Shown here in pieces: positions 17,392 through 25,580 of a stretch of 64,000 bases of DNA (its first letter is position 1; every line of letters starts with the position of its first letter). The position numbers and the translations under genes were made by a program. The notes beneath the pieces were generated by a model that ran no database searches, was not told the DNA's origin, and was given only the letters and a program-made list of their open reading frames with translations. The stretch covers positions 62,001 through 126,000 of the forward strand of contig NZ_JBQKME010000007.1 of the NCBI RefSeq assembly GCF_052115865.1, written 5' to 3'. The stretch comes from Fundicoccus_A sp052115865 (lineage in GTDB: Bacteria; Bacillota; Bacilli; Lactobacillales; Aerococcaceae).

Positions 17392-18771
17392 TTAGTATAC
17401 AATAACGGGGGTACCGTAATTCACATATTCGTAAATGGTGCCCATGTATTCTAGCGGCGTATTGATACAGCCGAGGGACCCACTGTAGGTATAGACATCG
17501 CCGCCAAAGGCCCATTGCCAAGTGGCATCATGGATTCCTTGATCGATGTAATCAAAACGAATCCAGTAGGAGACTGGAACTTCGTAGTCATCTTCGGTAC
17601 GAGGTGAGTAGCCTGTTAGTTTCGTATCGCGTAACATCTCGATAACCGCATTAGCCCCAGGCACAGTCTCTGTTCCCGTTTGTCCACTCACAATATTGGT
17701 TGATAAAATGAGTTCACCTTCATTATATAAATAAAGCATTTGATTGGCTAAGTCTATTTCAACATAGCTTGTACCGATGTCGTTAGCTGAATTTGGCACA
17801 CCACCGGTGTTGTAGACAACAGGCTCGCGACGAACATCGACGCCAGCGATTAAATCTTCAATCATTAAATCAACGGTTGGTTCGATATCAATGGCCCAAC
17901 CTAAAATGCCTGCTGGAATCGTAATGGTCCCTTGCAAGGTACTTTCAAATTGGCGTTCTTTATTATAGGTTGAATATTTTTCATTTAAGTCATAGACAAA
18001 TTCAGTAATGGATTCACGGTCAAATACAATTTGATTGTTAGCGTCAAAATAAATCCATGCCTCAATTTGAGAAGGTGTGATTATTAACTCATCGCCACCG
18101 ACTTCTAGAATATATTCGAAACTACTTGCTGTTTTAATTTTGGAGAACATATCAACAACTCTTTTTGAGTCATCTTCCATTTCCGGTTGTAAATAACTAT
18201 CTTCAATTTCTAACTGAATATCACCTGTGTCCAGATGATTAACGAGATCTTCAGCCAGGTGATCAAAATCAACTTGTTCACCAACAGTACTACTATTGAT
18301 ATAAAAACCTTCATTTTCTTTATAAGCAATATGCGCATTTTCGGATTGCGTTCTGTCCGCATTCACAATTCCTTGCTCTTCTAAAGTATTCACCAATTCT
18401 TGTCTATCAATCTGTATTTGATTACTCAAGACATTTTGATATTCATTGGCTTCCACTAAGTTCGAAAACCAGAACAAAGGATCTTGATGATTAAAGTATT
18501 GGTTCAAATTCGATTCAAATGAAAATTTTGGTTGCAAGTCTGACAATTGTAATGTCGCAACAACGTCGCCTTTTTCAGTTAAACTAATTTTGCGGTTACT
18601 TAAGTCTTCTTCAATTTTCTTTTGGGCGTCTTCTAAGCTCAAATGGCTGATGTCAACCGAGCCAAAATGTGTATTGGCAACAAATTTGTCTGAATAGTAA
18701 GCTAAGCCGACGACATAAAGCGCCAAAACAACGAAGATTGAGCCTAAAATAGCTTTGATTATTTTTTTCAA
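17392..18771 (-). CDS. membrane-anchored L,D-transpeptidase (YkuD)
   Basis: This enzyme is predicted to cross-link peptidoglycan through L,D bonds outside the cell. Its 459 residues have an N-terminal anchor (about 5-23, IKAILGSIFVVLALYVVGLA), then peptidoglycan-binding-type domains, then a C-terminal YkuD domain from about residue 335 (VEIDLANQMLYLYNEGELI). The catalytic pair is His in GIHDATW and Cys in SGSLGCINTP; the more usual SHGC is SLGC here. The start is TTG at 18771 with AGGAGG seven bases upstream. It is a single gene with its own promoter and terminator. Confidence 0.9.
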   Translation of the reverse strand: MKKIIKAILGSIFVVLALYVVGLAYYSDKFVANTHFGSVDISHLSLEDAQKKIEEDLSNRKISLTEKGDVVATLQLSDLQPKFSFESNLNQYFNHQDPLFWFSNLVEANEYQNVLSNQIQIDRQELVNTLEEQGIVNADRTQSENAHIAYKENEGFYINSSTVGEQVDFDHLAEDLVNHLDTGDIQLEIEDSYLQPEMEDDSKRVVDMFSKIKTASSFEYILEVGGDELIITPSQIEAWIYFDANNQIVFDRESITEFVYDLNEKYSTYNKERQFESTLQGTITIPAGILGWAIDIEPTVDLMIEDLIAGVDVRREPVVYNTGGVPNSANDIGTSYVEIDLANQMLYLYNEGELILSTNIVSGQTGTETVPGANAVIEMLRDTKLTGYSPRTEDDYEVPVSYWIRFDYIDQGIHDATWQWAFGGDVYTYSGSLGCINTPLEYMGTIYEYVNYGTPVIVY

Positions 18772-18804
18772 TAAATATCCTCCTACAGTAGGTATATTGA
18801 TTCT

Positions 18805-18833
18805 AATCTATCATAATTTATTCACTTCAACAA
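18805..18833 (-). promoter_or_regulatory. promoter of the L,D-transpeptidase gene
   Basis: On the minus strand TTGTTG (18828-18833) and TAGATT (18805-18810) are separated by 17 bases, 34 bases before the TTG start. Confidence 0.5.
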
Positions 18834-18883
18834 GGGATTTTATTAAATTTATAAGGACTATCTTAAGAAAATAAATAATAATC

Positions 18884-18935
18884 AAAAAAACCACTCTTTT
18901 CTTAATCAATCACTGACAAGAAAAAAGTGGTTTAT
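18884..18935 (-). terminator. intrinsic terminator after gatB
   Basis: AAACCACTCTTTTCTT (18888-18903) and AAGAAAAAAGTGGTTT (18918-18933) pair with one mismatch. On the minus strand the hairpin is followed by TTTTGATT. The 12-mer AATAAATATCAC lies between the gatB stop codon and this hairpin. Confidence 0.85.
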
Positions 18936-18948
18936 TTAGTGATATTTA

Positions 18949-20379
18949 TTAGAGGGTTTTAAGGGTTTCTAATAATAATTCGTTGACGATTTGTGGGTTG
19001 GCTTGTCCGCGCGTCGCTTTCATAATTTGACCAACGAAGAAGCCAATAGCACGGTCTTTACCGTTTTTGAAGTCTTCGACTGATTGTTGGTTTTTCGCAA
19101 TGACCTCATCAATGATTGGTTGAAGTTTTGCAGGATCACTTAATTGAGCCATGCCTTTTTCTTCAACGATGGCTTTTGCATCGCCACCTTCAGTAATTAA
19201 AATCTTGAAGAGTTGCTTCGCAATTTTCGAAGAGATGGTTCCATTGTCAATCAAGGCAATCATTTCAGCTAGGTTTTCTGCTGTTAATGCTGTATCGCTT
19301 ATAGAGACTTTTTGGTTATTTAAATAGGCAGATACTTCACCCATCAACCAGTTAGAAGCTTGTTTTGGATCTGCTCCAGCCGCTACGGTATCTTGGAAGA
19401 AGTCTGATGTTTCTTTATTTAAGGTTAAGACCATGGCGTCGTATTCCGGCAATTCATATTCATTGACGTAACGATGACGACGTACATCTGGCATTTCAGG
19501 AATCGTCGTTTTAACCGATTCAATCCACTCATCACTAATGAAAACTGGAGGTAAATCTGGTTCTGGGAAGTAGCGGTAGTCTGCTGCCCCTTCTTTCACC
19601 CGCATCAATTGGGTTGAAGCGGTGGTTTCATCGTAACGGCGCGTTTCTTGTTGGATACGACCACCTGAACGTAAGATGTTTGCTTGACGTTTTTCTTCAA
19701 ATTCTAAGCCTTTACGCACATAGTTAAAACTATTTAAGTTTTTAATTTCTGTTTTTGTACCAAAGGCTTCTTGACCATAAGGTCGTATAGAAATATTACC
19801 GTCACAACGTAGCGATCCTTCTTCCATTTTCACGTCAGAAATCCCGGTATACATAATTTTTTCACGTAAAACTTCTAGAAACACATAAGCTTCCTCCGGT
19901 GAACGGATGTCTGCTTCAGTAACAATCTCAATAAGAGGTGTCCCTTGACGGTTTAAATCAACATAAGAGAAGTTATCCGTACCGTGGGTGTTTTTACCTG
20001 CATCTTCTTCTAAGTGAATACGTTCAATGCGGATACGGCGTGTTTGCCCATCTACTTCAATATCAATATAGCCATTGCGGCCAATTGGATAGTCCGCTTG
20101 CGAAATTTGGTAAGCTGAAGGATTATCTGGGTAAAAATAATTTTTACGGTCGAATCGCATATGTTGGGTAATCTCACAGTTTAAGGCTAAAGCTGCACGC
20201 ATACCGTACTCTACTACTTGACGATTTAAAACTGGTAAAGCTCCTGGATATCCCCAGTCTTTTTCATTTGTATTTACATTAGGCTCTGAACCGTATTGTA
20301 CCGGAGAACTACTAAATATTTTTGATTTTGTTTTTAATTCCACATGGACTTCAAGTCCAATAACTGTTTCAAAATTCAT
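18949..20379 (-). CDS. gatB: Asp-tRNA(Asn)/Glu-tRNA(Gln) amidotransferase subunit B
   Basis: GatB binds the misacylated tRNA and carries the kinase site of the GatCAB amidotransferase that makes Gln-tRNA(Gln) and Asn-tRNA(Asn). The 476-residue protein opens with the GatB signature ETVIGLEVHVELKTKSKIF, then has DRKNYFYPDNPSAYQISQ and RCDGNISIRP. The C-terminal tail domain ends RGQANPQIVNELL. It starts directly after the gatA stop, so translation is coupled. It is the last gene of the gatC-gatA-gatB run, with a terminator just past it. Confidence 0.96.
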   Translation of the reverse strand: MNFETVIGLEVHVELKTKSKIFSSSPVQYGSEPNVNTNEKDWGYPGALPVLNRQVVEYGMRAALALNCEITQHMRFDRKNYFYPDNPSAYQISQADYPIGRNGYIDIEVDGQTRRIRIERIHLEEDAGKNTHGTDNFSYVDLNRQGTPLIEIVTEADIRSPEEAYVFLEVLREKIMYTGISDVKMEEGSLRCDGNISIRPYGQEAFGTKTEIKNLNSFNYVRKGLEFEEKRQANILRSGGRIQQETRRYDETTASTQLMRVKEGAADYRYFPEPDLPPVFISDEWIESVKTTIPEMPDVRRHRYVNEYELPEYDAMVLTLNKETSDFFQDTVAAGADPKQASNWLMGEVSAYLNNQKVSISDTALTAENLAEMIALIDNGTISSKIAKQLFKILITEGGDAKAIVEEKGMAQLSDPAKLQPIIDEVIAKNQQSVEDFKNGKDRAIGFFVGQIMKATRGQANPQIVNELLLETLKTL

Positions 20380-21849
20380 TTATTTTGCCTCCTCAATTGC
20401 TGGTTTTTGTAAATGGAAGTCATGTTCTGCTTCAAAAGCCGCTGCAAACTGATATAAAGTTGCTTCATTTAAAATATTTGCATGCAGTTGAACCCCAATC
20501 GGCATATTGTTTTTGTCAAAACCAGCTGGGAATGAAATGGCTGGAATACCTGCTAGGTTAGCTGTTACCGTTAGAATATCCGCAACATACATTTCAACTG
20601 GATTCTCAATCTTACCGCCAATTTTATAAGCAGTACTTGTAGTAGTTGGGCCTAAGATAACATCATAGTCTTCAAATAGTTTTTTAAAGTCTTGAATAAT
20701 GACCGTTCTAACTTGAGCAGCCTTTTTGAAGTATTTGTCAAACGAACCTGAACTTAAACTATAAGTTCCTAACATGATCCGCTTTTTCACTTCATCACCA
20801 AAGGCTTCACTTCTAGAATTAACATAAATCTCTTCTAGATTAGTTGCGTCTGTCGAGCGATAACCATAACGAATACCATCAAAACGTTGCAAGTTTGATG
20901 AAGCTTCCGCTGAAGCGATAATATAATACACATTGGCACCATATTGTGTATGTGGTAAAGATACTTCTTCTATAATCGCACCTTTACTTTCAAAGAAATC
21001 CGCTACATCTTTGACAGCTTGACGAATATCTTCACTTACAATATCTGATTTAAATTCTTTAGGAAAAGCAATACGCATTCCTTCAATGGATTGGCCGATT
21101 TTTTCAGAGAATGTCTCAGGTTGGTCAGGAATACTGGTTGAATCATGGTTGTCATGACCAGCAATCACTTCAAGTAACAAAGCATTATCTTCAACAGTAA
21201 GTGTTAAAGGACCCACTTGGTCAAAACTAGAACCAAAAGCAACAACACCATAACGTGACACTAAACCATAGGTTGGTTTTAAGCCTACAAGCCCATTAAA
21301 AGCTGCAGGTTGGCGGATACTTCCACCTGTATCTGTTCCTAAAGATGCAGGAACTTGACGGGCAGCAACTGTCGCAGCAGAACCACCTGAAGAACCTCCA
21401 GGAACACTTTCTGTATCCCACGGGTTGCGTGTTATTTTAAAGGCTGAACGTTCAGTGGTTGATCCCATAGCAAATTCATCCATATTTACTTTACCAACAA
21501 TAACAGCACCGGCAGCTTTTAATTTAGCTACAACGGTCGCATCATAAGTTGGAACAAAGTTTTCTAGCATCTTACTAGCTGCTGTTGTCACTAGATTTTC
21601 AGTTAAAATATTATCTTTAACAGCGATTGGGATACCATTTAAACGTGGAGCATCCGAGCCATAACCAATACGGTCGGCTTCTTTCGCTGCTTCTAGCGCC
21701 GCTTCTTTGTTTAAGCTTAAATAAGCCCCTATGGTTTCATCGGTTGCTTCAATTCGATCAAAAATTGCATTAACTAATTCAACTGAAGTAAATAGCCCTT
21801 GAGCTAAACCTTCTTTCATAGCAGTGATTGTTTCTGGAAATTTACTCAT
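20380..21849 (-). CDS. gatA: Asp-tRNA(Asn)/Glu-tRNA(Gln) amidotransferase subunit A
   Basis: GatA is the glutaminase subunit that supplies ammonia to GatB. In 489 residues the amidase-signature triad is visible: Lys in GIPIAVKDNILTE, and the two Ser in the Gly/Ser-rich PGGSSGGSAATVAARQVP, with GTDTGGSIRQPAAFNGLVG following. Its ATG overlaps the gatC stop by four bases and its stop abuts the gatB ATG, so the three subunits are made together. Confidence 0.97.
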   Translation of the reverse strand: MSKFPETITAMKEGLAQGLFTSVELVNAIFDRIEATDETIGAYLSLNKEAALEAAKEADRIGYGSDAPRLNGIPIAVKDNILTENLVTTAASKMLENFVPTYDATVVAKLKAAGAVIVGKVNMDEFAMGSTTERSAFKITRNPWDTESVPGGSSGGSAATVAARQVPASLGTDTGGSIRQPAAFNGLVGLKPTYGLVSRYGVVAFGSSFDQVGPLTLTVEDNALLLEVIAGHDNHDSTSIPDQPETFSEKIGQSIEGMRIAFPKEFKSDIVSEDIRQAVKDVADFFESKGAIIEEVSLPHTQYGANVYYIIASAEASSNLQRFDGIRYGYRSTDATNLEEIYVNSRSEAFGDEVKKRIMLGTYSLSSGSFDKYFKKAAQVRTVIIQDFKKLFEDYDVILGPTTTSTAYKIGGKIENPVEMYVADILTVTANLAGIPAISFPAGFDKNNMPIGVQLHANILNEATLYQFAAAFEAEHDFHLQKPAIEEAK

Positions 21850-22151
21850 GCTGATGGCGCCTCACTTTCAATAATTGCTGGAACTTGAATAAATGTCTCA
21901 TGGACTGTTGGAGCATTCGCTAAGTATGCATGCATTTTATTATCTCGAACCGCCACATCTTCACGGAAAACATTAAATAAATCATTCCCATGATAAGTTG
22001 GCTTAACATCTTCGGTATCCACTTCTTGTAAATGCTCAACAAACTCAATAATATCATTAAAACCGTCAGCAAATGCATCAATTTCCGCATCTGCAAAACG
22101 TAATTTAGCTAAGCTGGCTACACGAGCAACCTCTTCTTTATTAAATATCAT
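21846..22151 (-). CDS. gatC: Asp-tRNA(Asn)/Glu-tRNA(Gln) amidotransferase subunit C
   Basis: GatC is the small scaffold that wraps around GatA and GatB. I start it at ATG 22151 (MIFNKEEVARVASLAKLRF), giving 101 residues. GGAGG lies eight bases upstream, whereas the frame's earlier TTG at 22166 overlaps that site. The family motif FNDIIEFVEHLQEVDTEDV and the tail with FREDVAV are typical. It overlaps gatA by four bases. Confidence 0.95.
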   Translation of the reverse strand: MIFNKEEVARVASLAKLRFADAEIDAFADGFNDIIEFVEHLQEVDTEDVKPTYHGNDLFNVFREDVAVRDNKMHAYLANAPTVHETFIQVPAIIESEAPSA

Positions 22152-22178
22152 TATGTCAACCTCCAATTTTATTTATGC

Positions 22179-23411
22179 TTATTGACGGAAAATATATCCA
22201 CTAAATTCACTACTCACAGCTGAACGGGAAACCACCGCTTCAACTCCAGCGATTGATTCAATTTTAATTTCAATGGGTATGCCTTCCGGTAAGCGGCTAT
22301 AAGCCACATCCGTCACATATTGTGTGAGTGCTGCTATTTCTGTTTGTAAGTAAAACTGAGTCATTATATTGATGTTTAAGCTAGCTAAGCCACCATCAAT
22401 ATACAAAGCTTCTCCAGTTATCCCATTGAGATGCGGGAAGAAGCCTACAATATCTTCTGAGAATAAATCAAAATACATATATTGATCATTCGTCCCACCA
22501 CCTAATTGTGGTAAGGCTACCCGATATTCATTACGATCAGTCCAGTCAGTGACATAGTTACCTTCACGCGAAATACCATCTGCAACATAAGTTCCACCAG
22601 AAATATCATTGTTAGGTGATTGACGGAATATCCCCACTACGATTGGAATATTTCTTAATTCTGGTGTATTTCTTAATCGGCCAACAATAATATTGGCATA
22701 AGCTTTACCCCGCTCACGCATTTCACCCATGGATATTTCTTGCTCATACTGATTGCCATCCGCATCTGTATATTGGTAAACACTGTTCATCGCTAGGCCA
22801 ATAACGATACCGGCCATATTAAAGCCTTCTTCAGTCTCAACCATAATATTCTTTTCCATAATTTGCGTTAAATAAATGGGTGTTGCATTGGCATTAACGA
22901 TGACTTGGTCTTCTTCTGGAGTAGACTCTTCTGCTGTAGGATCTTCAGGGGTTTCTGATGGATCAATTGAAGAGCTCTCCTCAACGGATTCTACGACTTC
23001 TGTGCTTTCTGGTAAAGCCGGATTTAAGCCTTCAGGATTGTCGGCTGATTCTCTATCCACCCAAGCAGTCATGGTACTTAAGTCAATAAGTTGACCTTCT
23101 TGTAAGAAATATTGATCAGTTGGAAAAATATCCTGACTGACCCTTACCAATCCCGCTTCAAATGCTTCCATATTCCCGCTAGAAGATAAACTATAGGAGG
23201 CGTTGGCTGCATCACTTAATTGATAGCGCCCATCACGAATGACCGCCCGGTAATAGTCATCAGAAATTTGATTGGATGTTGTTTGGACAGTTACTTGATT
23301 TAAAGATACTGGCTCTTGGGATGAAATTTCTTCATCCAAATTCGTCAAACACCCCGAAAGTAACAAACTAGCGCTTATGACTAGCGTTAATGGTTTAAAC
23401 CACTTGTTCAT
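22179..23411 (-). CDS. camS: CamS family sex-pheromone lipoprotein
   Basis: This secreted lipoprotein belongs to the CamS family. In enterococci and staphylococci its processed signal peptide can act as a mating pheromone. The 410-residue protein has a signal peptide with lipobox LLSGC (Cys21), then a Ser/Glu/Pro-rich linker around residues 130-170 (VVESVEESSSIDPSETPED), then the globular CamS domain. The ligA-camS-gatC order is conserved in Firmicutes and supports the call. The predicted pheromone would come from signal residues such as LVISASLLLSG; activity is inference. The start codon sits one base after the ligA stop. Confidence 0.93.
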   Translation of the reverse strand: MNKWFKPLTLVISASLLLSGCLTNLDEEISSQEPVSLNQVTVQTTSNQISDDYYRAVIRDGRYQLSDAANASYSLSSSGNMEAFEAGLVRVSQDIFPTDQYFLQEGQLIDLSTMTAWVDRESADNPEGLNPALPESTEVVESVEESSSIDPSETPEDPTAEESTPEEDQVIVNANATPIYLTQIMEKNIMVETEEGFNMAGIVIGLAMNSVYQYTDADGNQYEQEISMGEMRERGKAYANIIVGRLRNTPELRNIPIVVGIFRQSPNNDISGGTYVADGISREGNYVTDWTDRNEYRVALPQLGGGTNDQYMYFDLFSEDIVGFFPHLNGITGEALYIDGGLASLNINIMTQFYLQTEIAALTQYVTDVAYSRLPEGIPIEIKIESIAGVEAVVSRSAVSSEFSGYIFRQ

Positions 23412-23412
23412 C

Positions 23413-25446
23413 TTATTCTTCCCCTTCTTCTATATGAGCTAAAAATTGGGCTTCATCCCAAATTTCCACCTCTAAAGATTCTGCCTGGCTTAATTTGCTA
23501 CCGGCATCCTCACCTGCGATTAAAATATCAGTTTTTTTAGAGACACTTCCCGTTACTTTAGCTCCATAACGTTCCAAAATAGCTTTGGCTTCTGGGCGAG
23601 AATAACGTTCCATTTTACCCGTCAAAACAACAGTTTTATCTAGCCAAAACGAATCTTCTAAAGCTGCTTGCGCTATCTCATCATCGTCTTCGTTTTCCAT
23701 ATTAATACCAGCTTCAACTAATCTTTGAATTAAGGTATGGCTTTCTGCTTGTTCAAAATAAGAAACAATTGATTGGCTAATCATTGGGCCAATTCCATCA
23801 ATTGTCTCCAATTCATCTTCAGTTGCAGCCATAATCGCTGACATCGATTTAAATCGTCTAGCAATTAATTGAGCAGCATTCAAACCGACATGTCGGATAC
23901 CTAAACCAAACAATAAACGTTCAAGTTCATTTGTTTTGCTGGCTTCAATCGCATTTAATAATTTGTTGGCAGATTGTTCTTTCGTATTATCCAACTTCAG
24001 TAAATCATCCATCGTGAGATAGTATAAATCAGCTACATCCTTAACCAAATCAATGGCTAGCATATTTTTAATTTTTTGACTACCAAGACCAACAATATTC
24101 ATCGCATTTCTTGAGACAAAATGACTCATTTGAGCTAGACGCTGTGCTGGACATAGAGGATTCACACATCTTAAGGCCACTTCCCCTTCAAAACGTTCTA
24201 AAGACGAACCACATTCAGGACAGTGACTAGGTATTTTCAGCGGTTCACTGCTTTCATCACGTTCATCGATCAGAACACTTATGACTTCCGGAATAATATC
24301 TCCCGCTTTATGAATCATCACTTGATCATTTAAACGGACATCTAATTCTTTAATCAAATCAATATTATGTAAGCTAGCTCTTTGGACAATCGTACCTGCT
24401 AACTGTGTCGGCTCCATCACTGCAGTCGGAGTAATAACGCCTGTCCTTCCCACAGTCCAATCCACATCAATCACACGGGTTTGAGCTACTTCAGCCTGGA
24501 ATTTATATGCAATCGCCCAACGTGGCACTTTAATCGTATAACCTAGCGCCTCTTGATGCGCAACTTCATTCACTTTGATGACAACCCCATCAATTTCATA
24601 AGGAAGGTCTTGACGACTGGCTTCAACCTCTTTGATATAGGCTTCAACTTCTTCAATATTTTGGCAGACTTTACGGAGTGGGTTCGTCCTCAAACCCGCT
24701 TCTTCCAATCCAGTAAATAACTCTGCTTGAGACGCAGGTCTAAAACTATCATTATATACTGCGCTATATAAAAAGATATTGAGCTGTCGACTGGCTGCTT
24801 CTTTAGGATTAATTTGTCTTAAACCACCTGCAGCAGCATTCCTAGGATTGGCAAAAGGTGTTTGCCCGGCTTCATCACGTTCTTCGTTTAATTTAACAAA
24901 GACATCTTTTGCCATATAAGCTTCCCCACGAATTTCTGTCGAAATATCTTGCGTGAGTCTTAAAGGTAGCGAACGGATAGTTCTTAGATTCGACGTAATA
25001 TCCTCGCCAATTTCCCCATCACCACGCGTAGCGCCACGAACAAAGCGACCTTCTTCATAGGTCAAATTGATGGCCAAACCATCGATTTTACATTCACACA
25101 TAAAGCTAACGTTTGTCCCGACCTGCCGTGTTACACGTTCGATAAAAGCGGCTACTTCATCCATATTAAAGGCATTTCCCATACTATACATAGGAGCGGC
25201 ATGCCTTACTTTTTGAAAACCTTCACTTAATTCATCGCCCACTCTTTGTGTAGGTGAATCTGTTGTAATCCATTCAGGGTGTTGGTTTTCAATCGTTTCT
25301 AATTCTCGATATAGTTGATCATATTGTTCATCAGAAATGGTAGGTTTATCGAGTACATAATATTGATAGGCATAATCATTTAGTTGTGTTTTTAAATCTT
25401 CTAGTCTTTGTCTTTGCAGACTATTTGATTGTTCAGATGCTTCCAT
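23413..25446 (-). CDS. ligA: NAD-dependent DNA ligase
   Basis: LigA seals nicks in replication and repair using NAD. The preferred start is ATG 25446 (MEASEQSN), with AAAGGAG seven bases upstream; 677 residues is the family norm and the 13-residue upstream extension is unlikely. Domains in order: Ia with YYVLDKPTISDEQYD, adenylation with CKIDGLAI (the Lys nucleophile), OB fold, zinc finger CPECG ... CVNPLCPAQR, HhH region (VGLGSQKIKNML) and a C-terminal BRCT domain (VVLTGKMERYSRPEAKAIL). It follows pcrA and precedes camS. Confidence 0.97.
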   Translation of the reverse strand: MEASEQSNSLQRQRLEDLKTQLNDYAYQYYVLDKPTISDEQYDQLYRELETIENQHPEWITTDSPTQRVGDELSEGFQKVRHAAPMYSMGNAFNMDEVAAFIERVTRQVGTNVSFMCECKIDGLAINLTYEEGRFVRGATRGDGEIGEDITSNLRTIRSLPLRLTQDISTEIRGEAYMAKDVFVKLNEERDEAGQTPFANPRNAAAGGLRQINPKEAASRQLNIFLYSAVYNDSFRPASQAELFTGLEEAGLRTNPLRKVCQNIEEVEAYIKEVEASRQDLPYEIDGVVIKVNEVAHQEALGYTIKVPRWAIAYKFQAEVAQTRVIDVDWTVGRTGVITPTAVMEPTQLAGTIVQRASLHNIDLIKELDVRLNDQVMIHKAGDIIPEVISVLIDERDESSEPLKIPSHCPECGSSLERFEGEVALRCVNPLCPAQRLAQMSHFVSRNAMNIVGLGSQKIKNMLAIDLVKDVADLYYLTMDDLLKLDNTKEQSANKLLNAIEASKTNELERLLFGLGIRHVGLNAAQLIARRFKSMSAIMAATEDELETIDGIGPMISQSIVSYFEQAESHTLIQRLVEAGINMENEDDDEIAQAALEDSFWLDKTVVLTGKMERYSRPEAKAILERYGAKVTGSVSKKTDILIAGEDAGSKLSQAESLEVEIWDEAQFLAHIEEGEE

Positions 25447-25580
25447 AACCGAACTCCTTTGCATCAAAATTAGAACATTATCCATCCTAGTATATCAAAA
25501 AACTGTTAAATATGCGTACTAATTATCGACATTTAATGTTTGCTTAAATAAGCACTAATCAGCTTGTGCCACGCATTATT

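Noticed and set aside
16992..17402. A 136-codon minus-strand frame through the 42-bp array with a repeating LRLVNACPSNGFSS unit
   Set aside because: It stays open because 42 is divisible by three; no ribosome site, no signal, and it overlaps the terminator.
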